64,000 bases of DNA from Gracilibacillus lacisalsi DSM 19029 (lineage in GTDB: Bacteria > Bacillota > Bacilli > Bacillales > Amphibacillaceae): contig NZ_KB898665.1 of NCBI RefSeq assembly GCF_000377765.1, positions 296,563-360,562 on the forward strand, given 5' to 3'. Positions within the stretch are counted from its first letter, which is position 1. Every line of letters starts with the position of its first letter. The position numbers and the translations under genes are program-made. Shown here one piece after another: positions 49,063 through 58,025 of the stretch. The notes below the pieces were generated by a model, which had not been told where the DNA came from, ran no database searches, and saw only the letters and a list, made by a program, of their open reading frames with translations.

Positions 49063-49145
49063 CTATTGGTGAACATAGAATATTTTCACAGTTCCATAAT
49101 CTTAGCATGGGATTGCCCTCTAAATACGAAGGGAGCATAACATTT

Positions 49146-49319
49146 TTGAAACGGAACAAGCTCTTTTTATTATTATTGGCCTAGTTTGCAAGTATTTTAG
49201 TAGCTATGACGATTAATGCATGGTACGGAATTGGGATAGGAATGTTAGCTGCAGGAATATTTGGTTGTTCTTTAGTAGTTATCTTGTTCGTGTTTATTTT
49301 CAAGCGAATTGTAAGGTGA
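49146..49319 (+). pseudogene. small two-helix membrane protein broken by an amber codon
   Basis: A frame from TTG 49146, with GGGAG upstream, encodes two hydrophobic helices (KLFLLLLA then FASILVAMTINAWYG; and GMLAAGIFGCSLVVILFVFI) and ends in KRIVR. A TAG interrupts it at codon 13. Translation could restart at ATG 49206, giving 37 residues. It follows the LprI-like gene and precedes a terminator. Confidence 0.45.
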
Positions 49320-49370
49320 AAATATAACCCTTGCTCAGGTGACATCATCTCCTTTCTTGGTTAATCCGTT

Positions 49371-49532
49371 TCATCCTTCGCCATTCCAATTAAAGGTCAA
49401 CCACGGAAAAGAGACGACTTTCTCGTTCATGGAATGAAAAGTCGTCTCTTTTGTTTTATAAAGCATTCTTTTCAAAGTATCACCGTGTTCTGCAGCGATC
49501 ATGCCTGCATACATGAAGATTCGATGGGACAT
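49371..49532 (-). CDS. possible small ORF overlapping a terminator
   Basis: ATG 49532 has a GGAGG site nine bases upstream and opens a 53-codon frame (MSHRIFMYAGMIAAEHGDTL). The second half runs through the terminator hairpin at 49409-49455, which argues against an intact gene. Possibly the 5' remnant of a gene cut short. Confidence 0.3.
   Translation of the reverse strand: MSHRIFMYAGMIAAEHGDTLKRMLYKTKETTFHSMNEKVVSFPWLTFNWNGEG
49409..49455. terminator. strong hairpin between LprI-like and MFS genes
   Basis: AAGAGACGACTTT (49409-49421) and AAAGTCGTCTCTT (49438-49450) pair perfectly and are followed by TTGTTTTAT on the plus strand. It can also end the minus-strand MFS transcript. Confidence 0.82.
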
Positions 49533-49584
49533 ATAACGTGACCTCCACATTAGTTTTTTCACAGCTAAGAACAAGCTCGGTGTG

Positions 49585-50784
49585 TTAAAAGCTGCTCACT
49601 TGGTCACTTTCCCCACTATTCTTCTCTGATTGCCTTTTTATAGAAATAGAAATAACATAGATCAGGAGAAATATAGCATATACAATGGTTGCTACACCAT
49701 ATACTGCTTGATAAGAACTAACAGTAGCCATTAATCCTAATATAAAGGAACCTCCCCCGATACCTAAATCAAAGAAGTTAAAGAAGGAAGCCATTGCACT
49801 TTCATGCTCGTGTTCGTCTACCAAGTTCATACACCATGTTTGAATAGCTGGGAAGATAGAACCAAATCCAAACCCATAAAAGATAGCTGCTATGAAGAAG
49901 GTGCTATCACTAACTGCTACATAAAGTAGAATCAAACCTATAATAGATAGAATCGATCCAGGTATAAGAATAACCGACGGTCCATATATATCAAATAGCC
50001 TTCCTGATATTAGTCGAATGACGAGACTAGCTGCTGCGATTAATAAGAAAAACAAACCTACTTTATTAAAATCTTTCTCTATCGCATACAAAGAAAAGAA
50101 AGACATAATTCCTCCTGCTGCAATACCAATTAAAAATACGAGCATTGCTGGAAACAGCACTTTCTTCTCCCATAGTTTAAATTTTATATTTTCTCTTTTA
50201 TCTAACTCTTTGCTATTAGGTCCTCTTTTTATAAAAACTGCCATGATAACAGCTAGTAACATAATAGCCATTCCTCCAAGGAATAATCGCTGGAAGTCAT
50301 ATAATTCTAATGTTATCATTCCAATCATTGGACCTACAGAGATCGCTATTGTTTCTCCAGCCCCGAAGTAACCAATCCCCTCACCTCGTCGATCACTAGG
50401 AATGATTTCAGCTGCAACGGTAGTAAAGTAAGTAGTGGCTAACCCAAATCCAGCTCCGTGAATGAGTCGAAATAGTAATAACATGGTGATATTAGTTGAT
50501 AAATAATAGGCTCCTGTAGACAGGGCTATGATTAATGTACCTAAAATTAAAAGCATTTTTTTATCAAATTTCGTTGCTAGGATCCCAGCAAATGGACGAA
50601 TAAAAATAGCAGATAACATAAAAACACCTGTTACTAAACCAACTTGGCTCGCTTCTCCTCCTATAGCTGTTACAAATAAAGGAAGCGTAGGTAATAGCAT
50701 TTCAAAAATCATAAATACTAAAGCATTGGAAATTACTACAAAAATGAACGACAGTGACCACATCTTATTATTAACATGAGTCAT
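49585..50784 (-). CDS. MFS efflux-type transporter
   Basis: A 399-residue twelve-helix transporter. The loop FIRPFAGILATKFDKKMLLILG near residue 61 is the MFS motif A, and the RLIHGAGFGLATTYF segment near 107 is typical of the drug-efflux DHA1 group. It is directly downstream of, and co-directional with, a MerR regulator with a ligand-binding domain, an arrangement typical of inducible multidrug pumps such as Blt or Bmr. Substrate not known. Confidence 0.88.
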   Translation of the reverse strand: MTHVNNKMWSLSFIFVVISNALVFMIFEMLLPTLPLFVTAIGGEASQVGLVTGVFMLSAIFIRPFAGILATKFDKKMLLILGTLIIALSTGAYYLSTNITMLLLFRLIHGAGFGLATTYFTTVAAEIIPSDRRGEGIGYFGAGETIAISVGPMIGMITLELYDFQRLFLGGMAIMLLAVIMAVFIKRGPNSKELDKRENIKFKLWEKKVLFPAMLVFLIGIAAGGIMSFFSLYAIEKDFNKVGLFFLLIAAASLVIRLISGRLFDIYGPSVILIPGSILSIIGLILLYVAVSDSTFFIAAIFYGFGFGSIFPAIQTWCMNLVDEHEHESAMASFFNFFDLGIGGGSFILGLMATVSSYQAVYGVATIVYAIFLLIYVISISIKRQSEKNSGESDQVSSF

Positions 50785-50863
50785 ACTTTCTCACACCTCT
50801 ATTTTATTATTTTGTTGTAATCAAAAAAGAAGTCTTCTTTTCAATTAGCAACAAAAATAATAA

Positions 50864-50884
50864 ACCTTCCTGTAAGGGGAAGGT
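50864..50884 (-). terminator. terminator after the MerR gene
   Basis: On the minus strand ACCTTCC and GGAAGGT arms are followed by TTATTATTTTTG, immediately after the stop. It would reduce read-through into the MFS gene. Confidence 0.7.
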
Positions 50885-51702
50885 CAATAGTTAATGGGAA
50901 TTTGTATTTCTGTAAGGTAATCTTCTTTATATTTGGAGATATAGTGGTCAATGATGGTCCTCTCTATAGCATCTCCTACTATTTGATAACCGTTCTCTTC
51001 GATGTAATGAAGTAATTTCTTATAATATGGAGCAGATCCAGTATGATCTCCATTATAATAAATAGAGGCATATTTTCCCTTTGGAAAAGATGTAACTAAA
51101 GGGCTATCTATATCTTCTTCTTCGATGATGATGAAAATAGAGTTATATTCATCGAATTTTTTGTCCTCACAATTTTTGATCCTAACCGTAAATCCAACAC
51201 CACCAATAAATATAGAGGAATTCATATTCGCTAGATTCTCTAATTGTCTCAAAGAAAGTTCCACCTCTGGTTCTGAACCGATATTTTCAATTAACCTTAT
51301 TACGTTCCGCTCTTCCATTTCGACTATTCGTACGACTCCCAACTCCCCTATTCCTTGAGCCAATTTTATATCCTTTATTCGATTCTCAAATTTGCGGTTA
51401 ACCCGCTCTAACTCTTTGATTTTATTCTCTGTTAGACGCTTTTGCGTTTCTAATAAATTCACGAAATCATCTATATCTCTATGATCTAAATGGCTTTTTA
51501 TATCCTTTAAAGAAAAACCTAATCCTTTTAAATATTGAATAGTATTTAATTGCTCAAATTGTTCAGTTGAATAATATCTATAGCCATTATTCACATCAAT
51601 TTGAATAGGTTCCAGTAAACCAATCTGGTCATAATACCTTAGCGTTTTCATAGTGGTGTTATGAAGTTTCGCCATTTCTCCAATTGAAAATAAATTTTTC
51701 AT
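50884..51702 (-). CDS. MerR-family regulator with GyrI-like effector domain
   Basis: A 272-residue regulator of BmrR/BltR layout: winged helix (FSIGEMAKLHNTTMKTLRYY) at residues 5-75, a coiled-coil linker to about 120, then a GyrI-like ligand domain (VVRIVEMEERNVIRLIENIG, FPKGKYASIYYNGDHTGSAP, LTEIQIPIN). It likely senses a hydrophobic drug and activates the MFS gene downstream. Promoter and long-spacer operator not resolved by eye. Confidence 0.9.
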   Translation of the reverse strand: MKNLFSIGEMAKLHNTTMKTLRYYDQIGLLEPIQIDVNNGYRYYSTEQFEQLNTIQYLKGLGFSLKDIKSHLDHRDIDDFVNLLETQKRLTENKIKELERVNRKFENRIKDIKLAQGIGELGVVRIVEMEERNVIRLIENIGSEPEVELSLRQLENLANMNSSIFIGGVGFTVRIKNCEDKKFDEYNSIFIIIEEEDIDSPLVTSFPKGKYASIYYNGDHTGSAPYYKKLLHYIEENGYQIVGDAIERTIIDHYISKYKEDYLTEIQIPINY

Positions 51703-51957
51703 TGTGATTTCCTTTCTCTTTTATTCTTATAAAGACTATGATAACCGATTTTAATATACAAGTCGCTAAAGCTGTAAGACAACCAAGCAGATACTATGTA
51801 CAAAACCTACCAACAGTCCTCTTCACGTAGGGTTCTGATCTCTTCCTCCGATACGCATATCATTTCAAGGTGAATATTTGAATATTTACAAATAATTTAC
51901 ATAAAATTCCTAATTTCTATGGTAAACTAAAATAGATTCAATAAAGGAGGTAGAAAA

Positions 51958-52455
51958 ATGGTTAAAAAAATAGTGTATTTAGTTGCTTTTGTATCTATCT
52001 TATTGGTATCGTTCAACGTTGTTTCTGCAGATAACTTAGAAGGAAAAGGAAGTCAAGAAGCATCCACAACCTCTAATGTAGGAGTTTCTAATAAACCACC
52101 AACTGAAGAGGGTAAAAAAGAGGAGATTACTCCATTTGGTGTTTATCCTCCCTCACAAACACATGACATATCTAAATCAGGTAGAATGTCCTTTTCTGGT
52201 AAAGCAAATACTTCGAATTTATGGACAAATAAATACTTCACAGGATCAAGTTCTTATAAAATATGGTTCAATAACAAAAGTAGTAGCACTTTAAAAGTAG
52301 AATTGTGGAAAGATGGATTCTGGAGTGATAGTTTAGTAAAAACGTACTATATAAGTAGTGATAGGTTTGGCTATCCTTCTGGATTAGATCATAATGCAAA
52401 GTATTATCTGTTATTTCACGCCCCTAGTAACTTTGATGGCTACATTGATATGTAA
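51958..52455 (+). CDS. secreted protein of unknown family
   Basis: A 165-residue protein with an AAAGGAGG site and a Sec signal peptide ending in VVSA. A Gly/Ser/Thr/Lys linker (about 25-55) precedes a beta-rich C-terminal domain (about 60-165) full of Ser, Asn, Tyr and Trp (MSFSGKANTSNLWTNKYF, YLLFHAPSNFDGYIDM). No known family. A strong terminator follows. Confidence 0.7.
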   Translation: MVKKIVYLVAFVSILLVSFNVVSADNLEGKGSQEASTTSNVGVSNKPPTEEGKKEEITPFGVYPPSQTHDISKSGRMSFSGKANTSNLWTNKYFTGSSSYKIWFNNKSSSTLKVELWKDGFWSDSLVKTYYISSDRFGYPSGLDHNAKYYLLFHAPSNFDGYIDM

Positions 52456-52509
52456 CATATAATGATTTTTTGAACTAAATATTATAGGTGAGATAGTTAA
52501 ACAAAGAAT

Positions 52510-52545
52510 ATAAAACGCCAAAGTAATCCATTTGGCGTTTTATAT
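52510..52545 (+). terminator. terminator after the secreted protein gene
   Basis: AAAACGCCAAA pairs with TTTGGCGTTTT across an eight-base loop, flanked by T-rich sequence. Confidence 0.88.
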
Positions 52546-52578
52546 TTTATCATCTACATATTAAAAGGTGAGAGCACT

Positions 52579-53409
52579 ATGTCCAATACAAAATTAAAAA
52601 TTATAGCCTTGACTGCTATGGTTATTGATCATATTGGTTATTTCATCCCTGATATGCCAGATTGGTTTCATTGGCTAGGAAGGTTAGCAGCTCCTATATT
52701 TATATACTGCATAATAATAGGTTATAAACATACATCCAGTATAAAAAAGTACCTTGTCCGCTTATACGTATTCGCATTTGGGATGAGTGTTATGAATATG
52801 ATTATCAATCAAATTGTCCATTATTATGAAAGAAGAGAAGCCATTTATGTTGATTATTATCTAACAAATAATTTCTTAGCTCCCTTATTTTTAATTGGGC
52901 TATTGATTATGTTATTAGACCAAAGGCAAACAAAATATCTTCTTTATTTTTTCGTGTGGCAAATAATCTCGACTATCTTGTCTATCACTCTCGTAGAAAA
53001 ATATAGCTTGCTATCATTAAATGATTTAACAGCGACCTATATGTTTTTTGGTACCATCTTTGGTAATGTTTTGTTAACAGAAGGTGGGATTCTCTTTATC
53101 GTATTAGGGATTCTTTTTTATTTAACAAACAAAAATAAAGGGGTATTGGCCGTTGGATATCTCCTGTTCTGTTTAATTATTTTTGTAATCCCACTAAAAT
53201 GGAGAGGAGGAATAGGAGGTGGCATTTCAAATATTTTATTTCCATTTGACGACACTCAATGGTTAATGATTTTTGCACTTCCTTTAATATTGCTTTACAA
53301 CGGAAATAGAGGAAAGGGAGCGAAGTATTTTTTCTATATATTCTACCCTGTACACATCGTTATTCTTTACTTTATTCATTTATGGATGCTTAATAGCACG
53401 CCTATCTGA
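52579..53409 (+). CDS. TraX-family membrane protein
   Basis: A 276-residue protein with about eight helices and the TraX family start LKIIALTAMVIDHIGYF, WFHWLGRLAAPIFIYCI and the closing YFFYIFYPVHIVILYFIH. TraX of the F plasmid N-acetylates pilin; chromosomal members in Firmicutes are acyltransferase-like with unknown substrates. It is preceded by AAAGGTGAG and stands alone. Confidence 0.85.
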   Translation: MSNTKLKIIALTAMVIDHIGYFIPDMPDWFHWLGRLAAPIFIYCIIIGYKHTSSIKKYLVRLYVFAFGMSVMNMIINQIVHYYERREAIYVDYYLTNNFLAPLFLIGLLIMLLDQRQTKYLLYFFVWQIISTILSITLVEKYSLLSLNDLTATYMFFGTIFGNVLLTEGGILFIVLGILFYLTNKNKGVLAVGYLLFCLIIFVIPLKWRGGIGGGISNILFPFDDTQWLMIFALPLILLYNGNRGKGAKYFFYIFYPVHIVILYFIHLWMLNSTPI

Positions 53410-53447
53410 CTTGAAAAGAAGAGGTTGTCTGTAGGGTGAATTTAATT

Positions 53448-53788
53448 TTAGAAGTAGTAATCAAATAGATGCGTATTACTTCTTCCTCCATTTTCTCGAA
53501 TCCAAACGTCCTTTATAAAAGTGAACCAGCCTTCACTTCTGCCTTTGCCCTCTAAACGTTCTGCTAAGGTCATCACAATTTCGATCCCTTTCTGGAAAGG
53601 TTTTTTCTATATGTTCTATTATATCATGGTAATCTCGCGTTTGTAAGGGTATGGGCGGCATGTAGTACGTATTGCATCCATGCTTCAAAAAAGGCGATTA
53701 CAGTGGATTCACCTTCTAATTCATTTATATAATATAAATCACGTATAATAGAATCAAATATTGTATCATGATCTTTTTTTAAAATCAT
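53448..53788 (-). pseudogene. Rpn-family (PD-(D/E)XK transposase-like nuclease) relic
   Basis: On the minus strand three frames carry successive parts of one protein: MILKKDHDTIFDSIIRDLYY and EGESTVIAFFEAWMQYVLHA; then after a shift HDIIEHIEKTFPE; then after a second shift GIEIVMTLAERLEGKGRSEG. The TLAERLEGKGRSEG tail is typical of recombination-promoting Rpn nucleases. The N-terminal nuclease domain is missing. It fills most of the 53410-54005 spacer; the rest holds only the pectate lyase leader. Confidence 0.75.
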
Positions 53789-54005
53789 CTGGACAGATCC
53801 CTATATAAACAGAAAATGTAATCATTAACACTATAAAACGATGAAATATGTAATATCAAGTTAGTTATAATGAAAATATCAGGATGTTTTAACCGAACGA
53901 ATTGAAAAGGCTTACACGAATTAAAAAAGAGGTGATGATAGAGTAAACAAAATTACGACATCCCAATTCAAACTTAGATGGATATTTTATGAAGGAGGAA
54001 ATCTG

Positions 54006-55667
54006 ATGGCTACGAAAAGACCACTAATTTGGGTATTATTTCTATCATTGTTTATTTCGCCATTACTATTCATTGGTAATGATGTAACAAATGCAGCAGC
54101 AATCGATTCGATACCAAACACAGAACGACACTTCAAAGACTATGACAATAGTTATCTATCCGTAACTGGCTACGCATCATCAGGGGTTCATGATCGAAGT
54201 GAATACATGGATACTTCTTATTATCGTAAAGTCAAAACAGAAAGAGAGTTTTTACAAGCGCTATTGGATGCCGGAAATGGAGACGTTAAAGTAATTGAAA
54301 TAGCAAGAGATCTTAATCTGGGATGGAAAGCATTAAGTTTAAATGAAGAAGAAACGAAGAAATATCGCTTTATAAGAGAATACCGAGATCCTACAAACGG
54401 ATTCACCAATCCAAAGTTAGCATCCTCAGGGGTTTCGCAATTAGATGTAAATAATGTGGATGGATTAACGATCTTTTCTAAAAAAGGGAAAACCATCAGA
54501 AGCGCGGAAATCAATTTACAACGATCATCCAATGATATTGTCATCCGAAACTTGAATTTTGACGGCATGTGGCAATGGGATGATACGGGGAGACATAAGG
54601 AAGTAGGCTGGACTTTTATTAAAGTGAATGGTGCCAACAACGTATGGATTGACCATTGTCAATTCTCGATTGCTTCAGATGGACTAATTGATACCGAAAA
54701 TGGTGGATCTAATATTACCATCTCCTGGTCTAAATTTGGTTTACCTGCTAGTGAACATCCACCAAAAGACAGCGATATCTATCAATCGATTCAATATATG
54801 GAAGAAGCATACGCTGCAAATGAACTAGAATCAGACAGTGTATACTACAACATGCGTAGTGATGGTGCGTCGAAAGAGCAAATTATGGCATATGCTGCCT
54901 ATCACAGCAAAGTACACTTAACTGGCTCAGGGGATAAAGATTATGTGGATTATGTAAGTAGCAGCGGAATGAATTATAAAGATGGTAATCAAAGAATCCG
55001 GTTAACTCTTGCTTATAACCAATACACGAATGTCGGTCAACGAGTTCCGATGATCCGACAAGGGGCAGGCCATGCATTCAACTTATATCTTGATAATTCT
55101 ACACACCAGAATGTCTTGGATAATGTAACTGCTATTGCGGAACACGGAAGAGGTAAATTTTCTCGAGCACTTAATGCAAGAAATGGAGCTTCGATCGCAA
55201 CCGATACTTCTGTATTCCATGACATTAACGAACCAATTATCGGTGCGGAGATTCAAGGGTTAGATACGAAGAACATGGATGACCAATGGGCGGAGCTTTT
55301 CCAGCACGCCTATAACCGAAATTTAATCGTAAACTCCAAAGTAACAAATCAATATGGAACGTATACCGGAAGCAGTTGGGACAATAATGGTGAAAACCTA
55401 TTTACAACTGGATTCACATGGCATGACAAAGCAACCATCGGAAACTGGGCCTGGTCTTCACATATTGTCGGAAGTGAAGATATGGATAAAATGAATCCAC
55501 CGTCAGAACCTTTTACGTTTGAGTATAAATATGATGAGCAACTTCCTTATACTTATAATGTCATTCCGTTAAATAGTGTGGTAGATACGGTTAAGGAATA
55601 TGTGGGAGCTAACAAAATCAATCAGGGTCCAAAGGATTGGTTAAAGACAGAATATAGCGCGAAGTAG
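54006..55667 (+). CDS. secreted pectate lyase, PL1-type
   Basis: A 553-residue protein with a signal peptide (about 29 residues, ending NAAA). The parallel beta-helix segment around residues 175-240 carries the PL1 calcium-site motif region (NVWIDHCQFSIASDGLIDTE), and NVGQRVPMIRQGAGHAFNLY holds the R-x-P-x-x-R catalytic arginine motif. Long insertions compared with the 400-residue enzymes make it an unusual PL1 subfamily. It should cleave polygalacturonate. A GGAGG site precedes the ATG. Confidence 0.88.
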   Translation: MATKRPLIWVLFLSLFISPLLFIGNDVTNAAAIDSIPNTERHFKDYDNSYLSVTGYASSGVHDRSEYMDTSYYRKVKTEREFLQALLDAGNGDVKVIEIARDLNLGWKALSLNEEETKKYRFIREYRDPTNGFTNPKLASSGVSQLDVNNVDGLTIFSKKGKTIRSAEINLQRSSNDIVIRNLNFDGMWQWDDTGRHKEVGWTFIKVNGANNVWIDHCQFSIASDGLIDTENGGSNITISWSKFGLPASEHPPKDSDIYQSIQYMEEAYAANELESDSVYYNMRSDGASKEQIMAYAAYHSKVHLTGSGDKDYVDYVSSSGMNYKDGNQRIRLTLAYNQYTNVGQRVPMIRQGAGHAFNLYLDNSTHQNVLDNVTAIAEHGRGKFSRALNARNGASIATDTSVFHDINEPIIGAEIQGLDTKNMDDQWAELFQHAYNRNLIVNSKVTNQYGTYTGSSWDNNGENLFTTGFTWHDKATIGNWAWSSHIVGSEDMDKMNPPSEPFTFEYKYDEQLPYTYNVIPLNSVVDTVKEYVGANKINQGPKDWLKTEYSAK

Positions 55668-55724
55668 AAAAATGGACATTAGCAATGAATCAGGTACATG
55701 GTGTGAAGAGGAAATTGGTTTTCC

Positions 55725-55868
55725 CAGCGTTGGTGATGATCCTATGATATGATTATGACGGTAGTGGGCACTACGATCATGAATTAGCGGTTCCTAGAGA
55801 GATTGGCGGCTATCAAAAAGTTAATAGACCTCTCCTACTAATCTGGTTTGTTAATAGGAAGGTCTATT
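55725..55868 (+). ncRNA. candidate antisense RNA of type I toxin-antitoxin locus 1
   Basis: The plus strand contains a short hairpin (GTAGTGGGCACTAC) and ends in AATAGACCT...AGGTCTATTTT, a terminator at 55823-55870 that overlaps the 3' end of the minus-strand toxin ORF. Positions 55787-55910 align by eye with 59617-59740 in the second locus. Promoter not convincing. The exact 5' end is a guess. Confidence 0.5.
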
Positions 55869-55926
55869 TTCGTTTGATCAGCGATACGATCAAAGCAAGC
55901 AATGAAATGAAGAAAGTACCAATCAT
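55864..55926 (-). CDS. candidate type I holin-like peptide toxin (locus 1)
   Basis: A 20-residue ORF (MIGTFFISLLALIVSLIKRK) with an AAGGA site. A single hydrophobic helix and basic C-terminus match the end of TxpA/BsrG-type holin-like toxins, but it is shorter than usual, so it may be N-terminally truncated. Its 3' end lies within the hairpin shared with the opposing RNA. It is in the spacer after the pectate lyase gene. Confidence 0.5.
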   Translation of the reverse strand: MIGTFFISLLALIVSLIKRK

Positions 55927-55996
55927 TTCTATCGATCCTTACACATCCTTTGCCTTATTCCTATTTCATATACTTTTACTACTTCTTGTTATCCTG

Positions 55997-56350
55997 TTAG
56001 TTTAAAAAATCTCTCTTATATTGAACAGCTAGATATATTCCCGAAGCGATGAATGCCAAACCATATTTAAATAAGAAGAAAATTTGCCACATATATTCTT
56101 TCGGGAAAATCAGATCACATAAAACTATTCCACATAACATAATGAGGCAACTTTTCAAATTTATTAAATTCGTTCTTTCGTCACCTTTACCCATTTTCTT
56201 CGTAAATACAAATATTAGAATCATTCCAACTACAAGCAATACAAAACCGCTACCAAGGAGGATATTCCAATTACCAGGTGATTGTTCCGCCCAGGTTCTT
56301 AAAGGATCAAAGATAGATTCAATTTTCAATTTAATCATTTCCTTTCTCAT
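55997..56350 (-). CDS. small membrane protein paired with XRE regulator
   Basis: A 117-residue protein with an N-terminal amphipathic stretch and about four helices (near 28-48, 65-82, 87-105). It overlaps the 3' end of the HTH gene by 20 bp; ATG at 56338 overlapping the HTH stop (ATGATTAA) is an alternative start. XRE plus small membrane protein pairs are common in Bacillaceae; the membrane partner's role is unknown. Confidence 0.7.
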   Translation of the reverse strand: MRKEMIKLKIESIFDPLRTWAEQSPGNWNILLGSGFVLLVVGMILIFVFTKKMGKGDERTNLINLKSCLIMLCGIVLCDLIFPKEYMWQIFFLFKYGLAFIASGIYLAVQYKRDFLN

Positions 56351-56558
56351 AAGTAAAAATATCGTTCACATCAACTTCAAAGAAATCAGCAATACGAAAG
56401 GCTAATAGTAACGTAGGAACATAGTTTCCTTTCTCCATTACAAAAATGGTTTGTTTAGAAACACCAACTTTCTCTGCCAGCTCTCGCTGAGACATTCTGG
56501 CAAGGACTCGATATTCATACACTTTATTGGATATCGAATCATCAAAATTCCCTTTCAT
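56331..56558 (-). CDS. XRE-family helix-turn-helix regulator
   Basis: About 75 residues from ATG 56558, with AGAGGTG upstream; ATGs three codons earlier overlap that site. The HTH reads MSQRELAEKVGVSKQTIFVM, followed by LLLAFRIADFFEVDVNDIFTY, as in the YozG/Cro-like group. It overlaps and probably controls the membrane protein gene. Confidence 0.9.
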   Translation of the reverse strand: MKGNFDDSISNKVYEYRVLARMSQRELAEKVGVSKQTIFVMEKGNYVPTLLLAFRIADFFEVDVNDIFTYEKGND

Positions 56559-56716
56559 TATCATCACCTCTACAGAAATTATAAACTTTTTCTTTAAAAA
56601 AGTAAAGTATACTTATACAATAAAACAATAAACTTATCTGATCGTTTGATTCATACAACTTACCTAGACGTTCTTCATACCCATTTACTTGTATGCATCT
56701 AACGCGCTAACTTCAT

Positions 56717-56761
56717 AAAAAAGCCTAATTCCCCCTTATTTGTACAGAGGAACTAGGCTTC
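56717..56761 (-). terminator. terminator after the flavin reductase gene
   Basis: On the minus strand AAGCCTAGTTCC pairs with GGGAATTAGGCTT followed by TTTTT. Confidence 0.85.
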
Positions 56762-56788
56762 TGGATTTTCACAAAGATAATCTTCTTT

Positions 56789-57493
56789 TTAAAATGCTAA
56801 AAACTCAGGTCGTGATTGTTCATGCTTATCGAGCATAATTTGTTCCGGCTTGATGCCCTGCTTACGAAGTACTTCTATGTTCTGAACAAGGAATTCATCA
56901 CTGCCGACAACATAGAAGAGACCTTCTTTGTCATCAGCAAGATTTTTCACTTCTCCATAGTAGTCTTTACGGTTATCAACAAACTTTGATGTGAACTTCT
57001 TGTCAGGTGCAGATTGAAAAATATTGGTAAATAAAAAATCTTTTGATGAATCGATGTTCAGAGAATGCATTTGCTTGACGTTGTCAGCGCGTTCGAAATA
57101 ATCAAGTACAAGCGGTCTGAAAGTTGCTAGACCGACACCTGATGACAGCAAATAAACATTTTTGTCTTCTCTTTTAAGTGGTACATTCGAATGTGTCTTA
57201 AATATGGCCACTTCATTGCCAATCTCCATATTTCTTAAAACCGATTTAAATTCAGAACACTGCTCTCTGATACGTGTCGTAATACCGATTGAATTTTCAT
57301 GTGGTAGTGTGGAAATGGACATGTGACGAATCAGACTACGGTTTGGTTTCTCTCCAGCATTAAAGCCTTCCAATGCGAAGTGGGTGTGGGAACCTTCTTC
57401 CCATGTAAAGTCTTCCGGACAGTCAAGCAGGTATGTTTTAACCTCAGGTGTTTCTTCTATGATTTTATTTATTTTCGTCCAGTATATTTGCAT
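56789..57493 (-). CDS. ferredoxin-reductase-type FAD/NAD(P)-binding protein
   Basis: A 234-residue protein with an N-terminal FAD-binding barrel (residues 1-105; RHMSIST replaces the usual RxYS) and a C-terminal NAD(P)-binding half (LLSSGVGLATFRPLVLDYF, LFYVVGSDEFLVQNIEVL). It lacks an iron-sulfur cluster or globin domain, so it needs a separate electron acceptor. It is monocistronic, and no partner is nearby. Confidence 0.82.
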   Translation of the reverse strand: MQIYWTKINKIIEETPEVKTYLLDCPEDFTWEEGSHTHFALEGFNAGEKPNRSLIRHMSISTLPHENSIGITTRIREQCSEFKSVLRNMEIGNEVAIFKTHSNVPLKREDKNVYLLSSGVGLATFRPLVLDYFERADNVKQMHSLNIDSSKDFLFTNIFQSAPDKKFTSKFVDNRKDYYGEVKNLADDKEGLFYVVGSDEFLVQNIEVLRKQGIKPEQIMLDKHEQSRPEFLAF

Positions 57494-57600
57494 GATATAT
57501 TCTCCTTAACTCCAATATAGTATTGTTACTATTTACTATACAGCAAGTGATAATAATTCTCAATTAAATAGATTTTTCTCAAATAACTTTACAAATTGGA

Positions 57601-57902
57601 GGATCATGATGAAAAAAACAAAAGAAGTAGCTGCGGCCTGTATTGAAAATGATAACCATAAATCTAAGTGCTTTGCGCTCACATACGAAGAACATGCTTA
57701 ATAAATGGGAGTTCCCTAGGGATAAGGTGAAACTACACATGAGCATTACAACGCAAAATATTAGAAGAACTGGATTGTAAATTTGCAACCACTGAGATTA
57801 TTTGTGAATATACACATGAATATGATACGTTTACAATTCATCTCCATGAAAATAAGGGGAAACATCATGAACAAAACCATATCCAAGCGATCCGCTTTTA
57901 AC
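57601..57902 (+). pseudogene. multiply frameshifted coding relic, family unknown
   Basis: Starting at a GGAGG site, the three plus frames successively read MMKKTKEVAAACIENDNHKS, then LNKWEFPRDKVKLHMSITTQ, then LEELDCKFATTEIICEYTHE before stopping. The order and protein-like composition suggest one gene of about 100 residues broken by two shifts. No family recognised. Confidence 0.4.
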
Positions 57903-57998
57903 CGGTCTAAACTTTCAATCAATTTCATGGCTCTTCTTATTTTTATTAAATTACTGCGTTTTAGATGCTTTCTTTACATACCATTTTTACGAATAAAA

Positions 57999-58025
57999 GG
58001 GGACAAGAAACCTGTCCCCGATTCA
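57999..58025 (-). terminator. terminator after the GH10 gene
   Basis: GGGGACA and TGTCCCC arms (57999-58019) are followed by TTTTATTC on the minus strand; it overlaps the end of the xylanase gene closely. Confidence 0.85.

Noticed and set aside
53410..55910. Repeated spacer sequence as a CRISPR array
   Set aside because: Only two distant copies of one unit exist, with no regular spacers; better explained as duplicated small-RNA/toxin loci.
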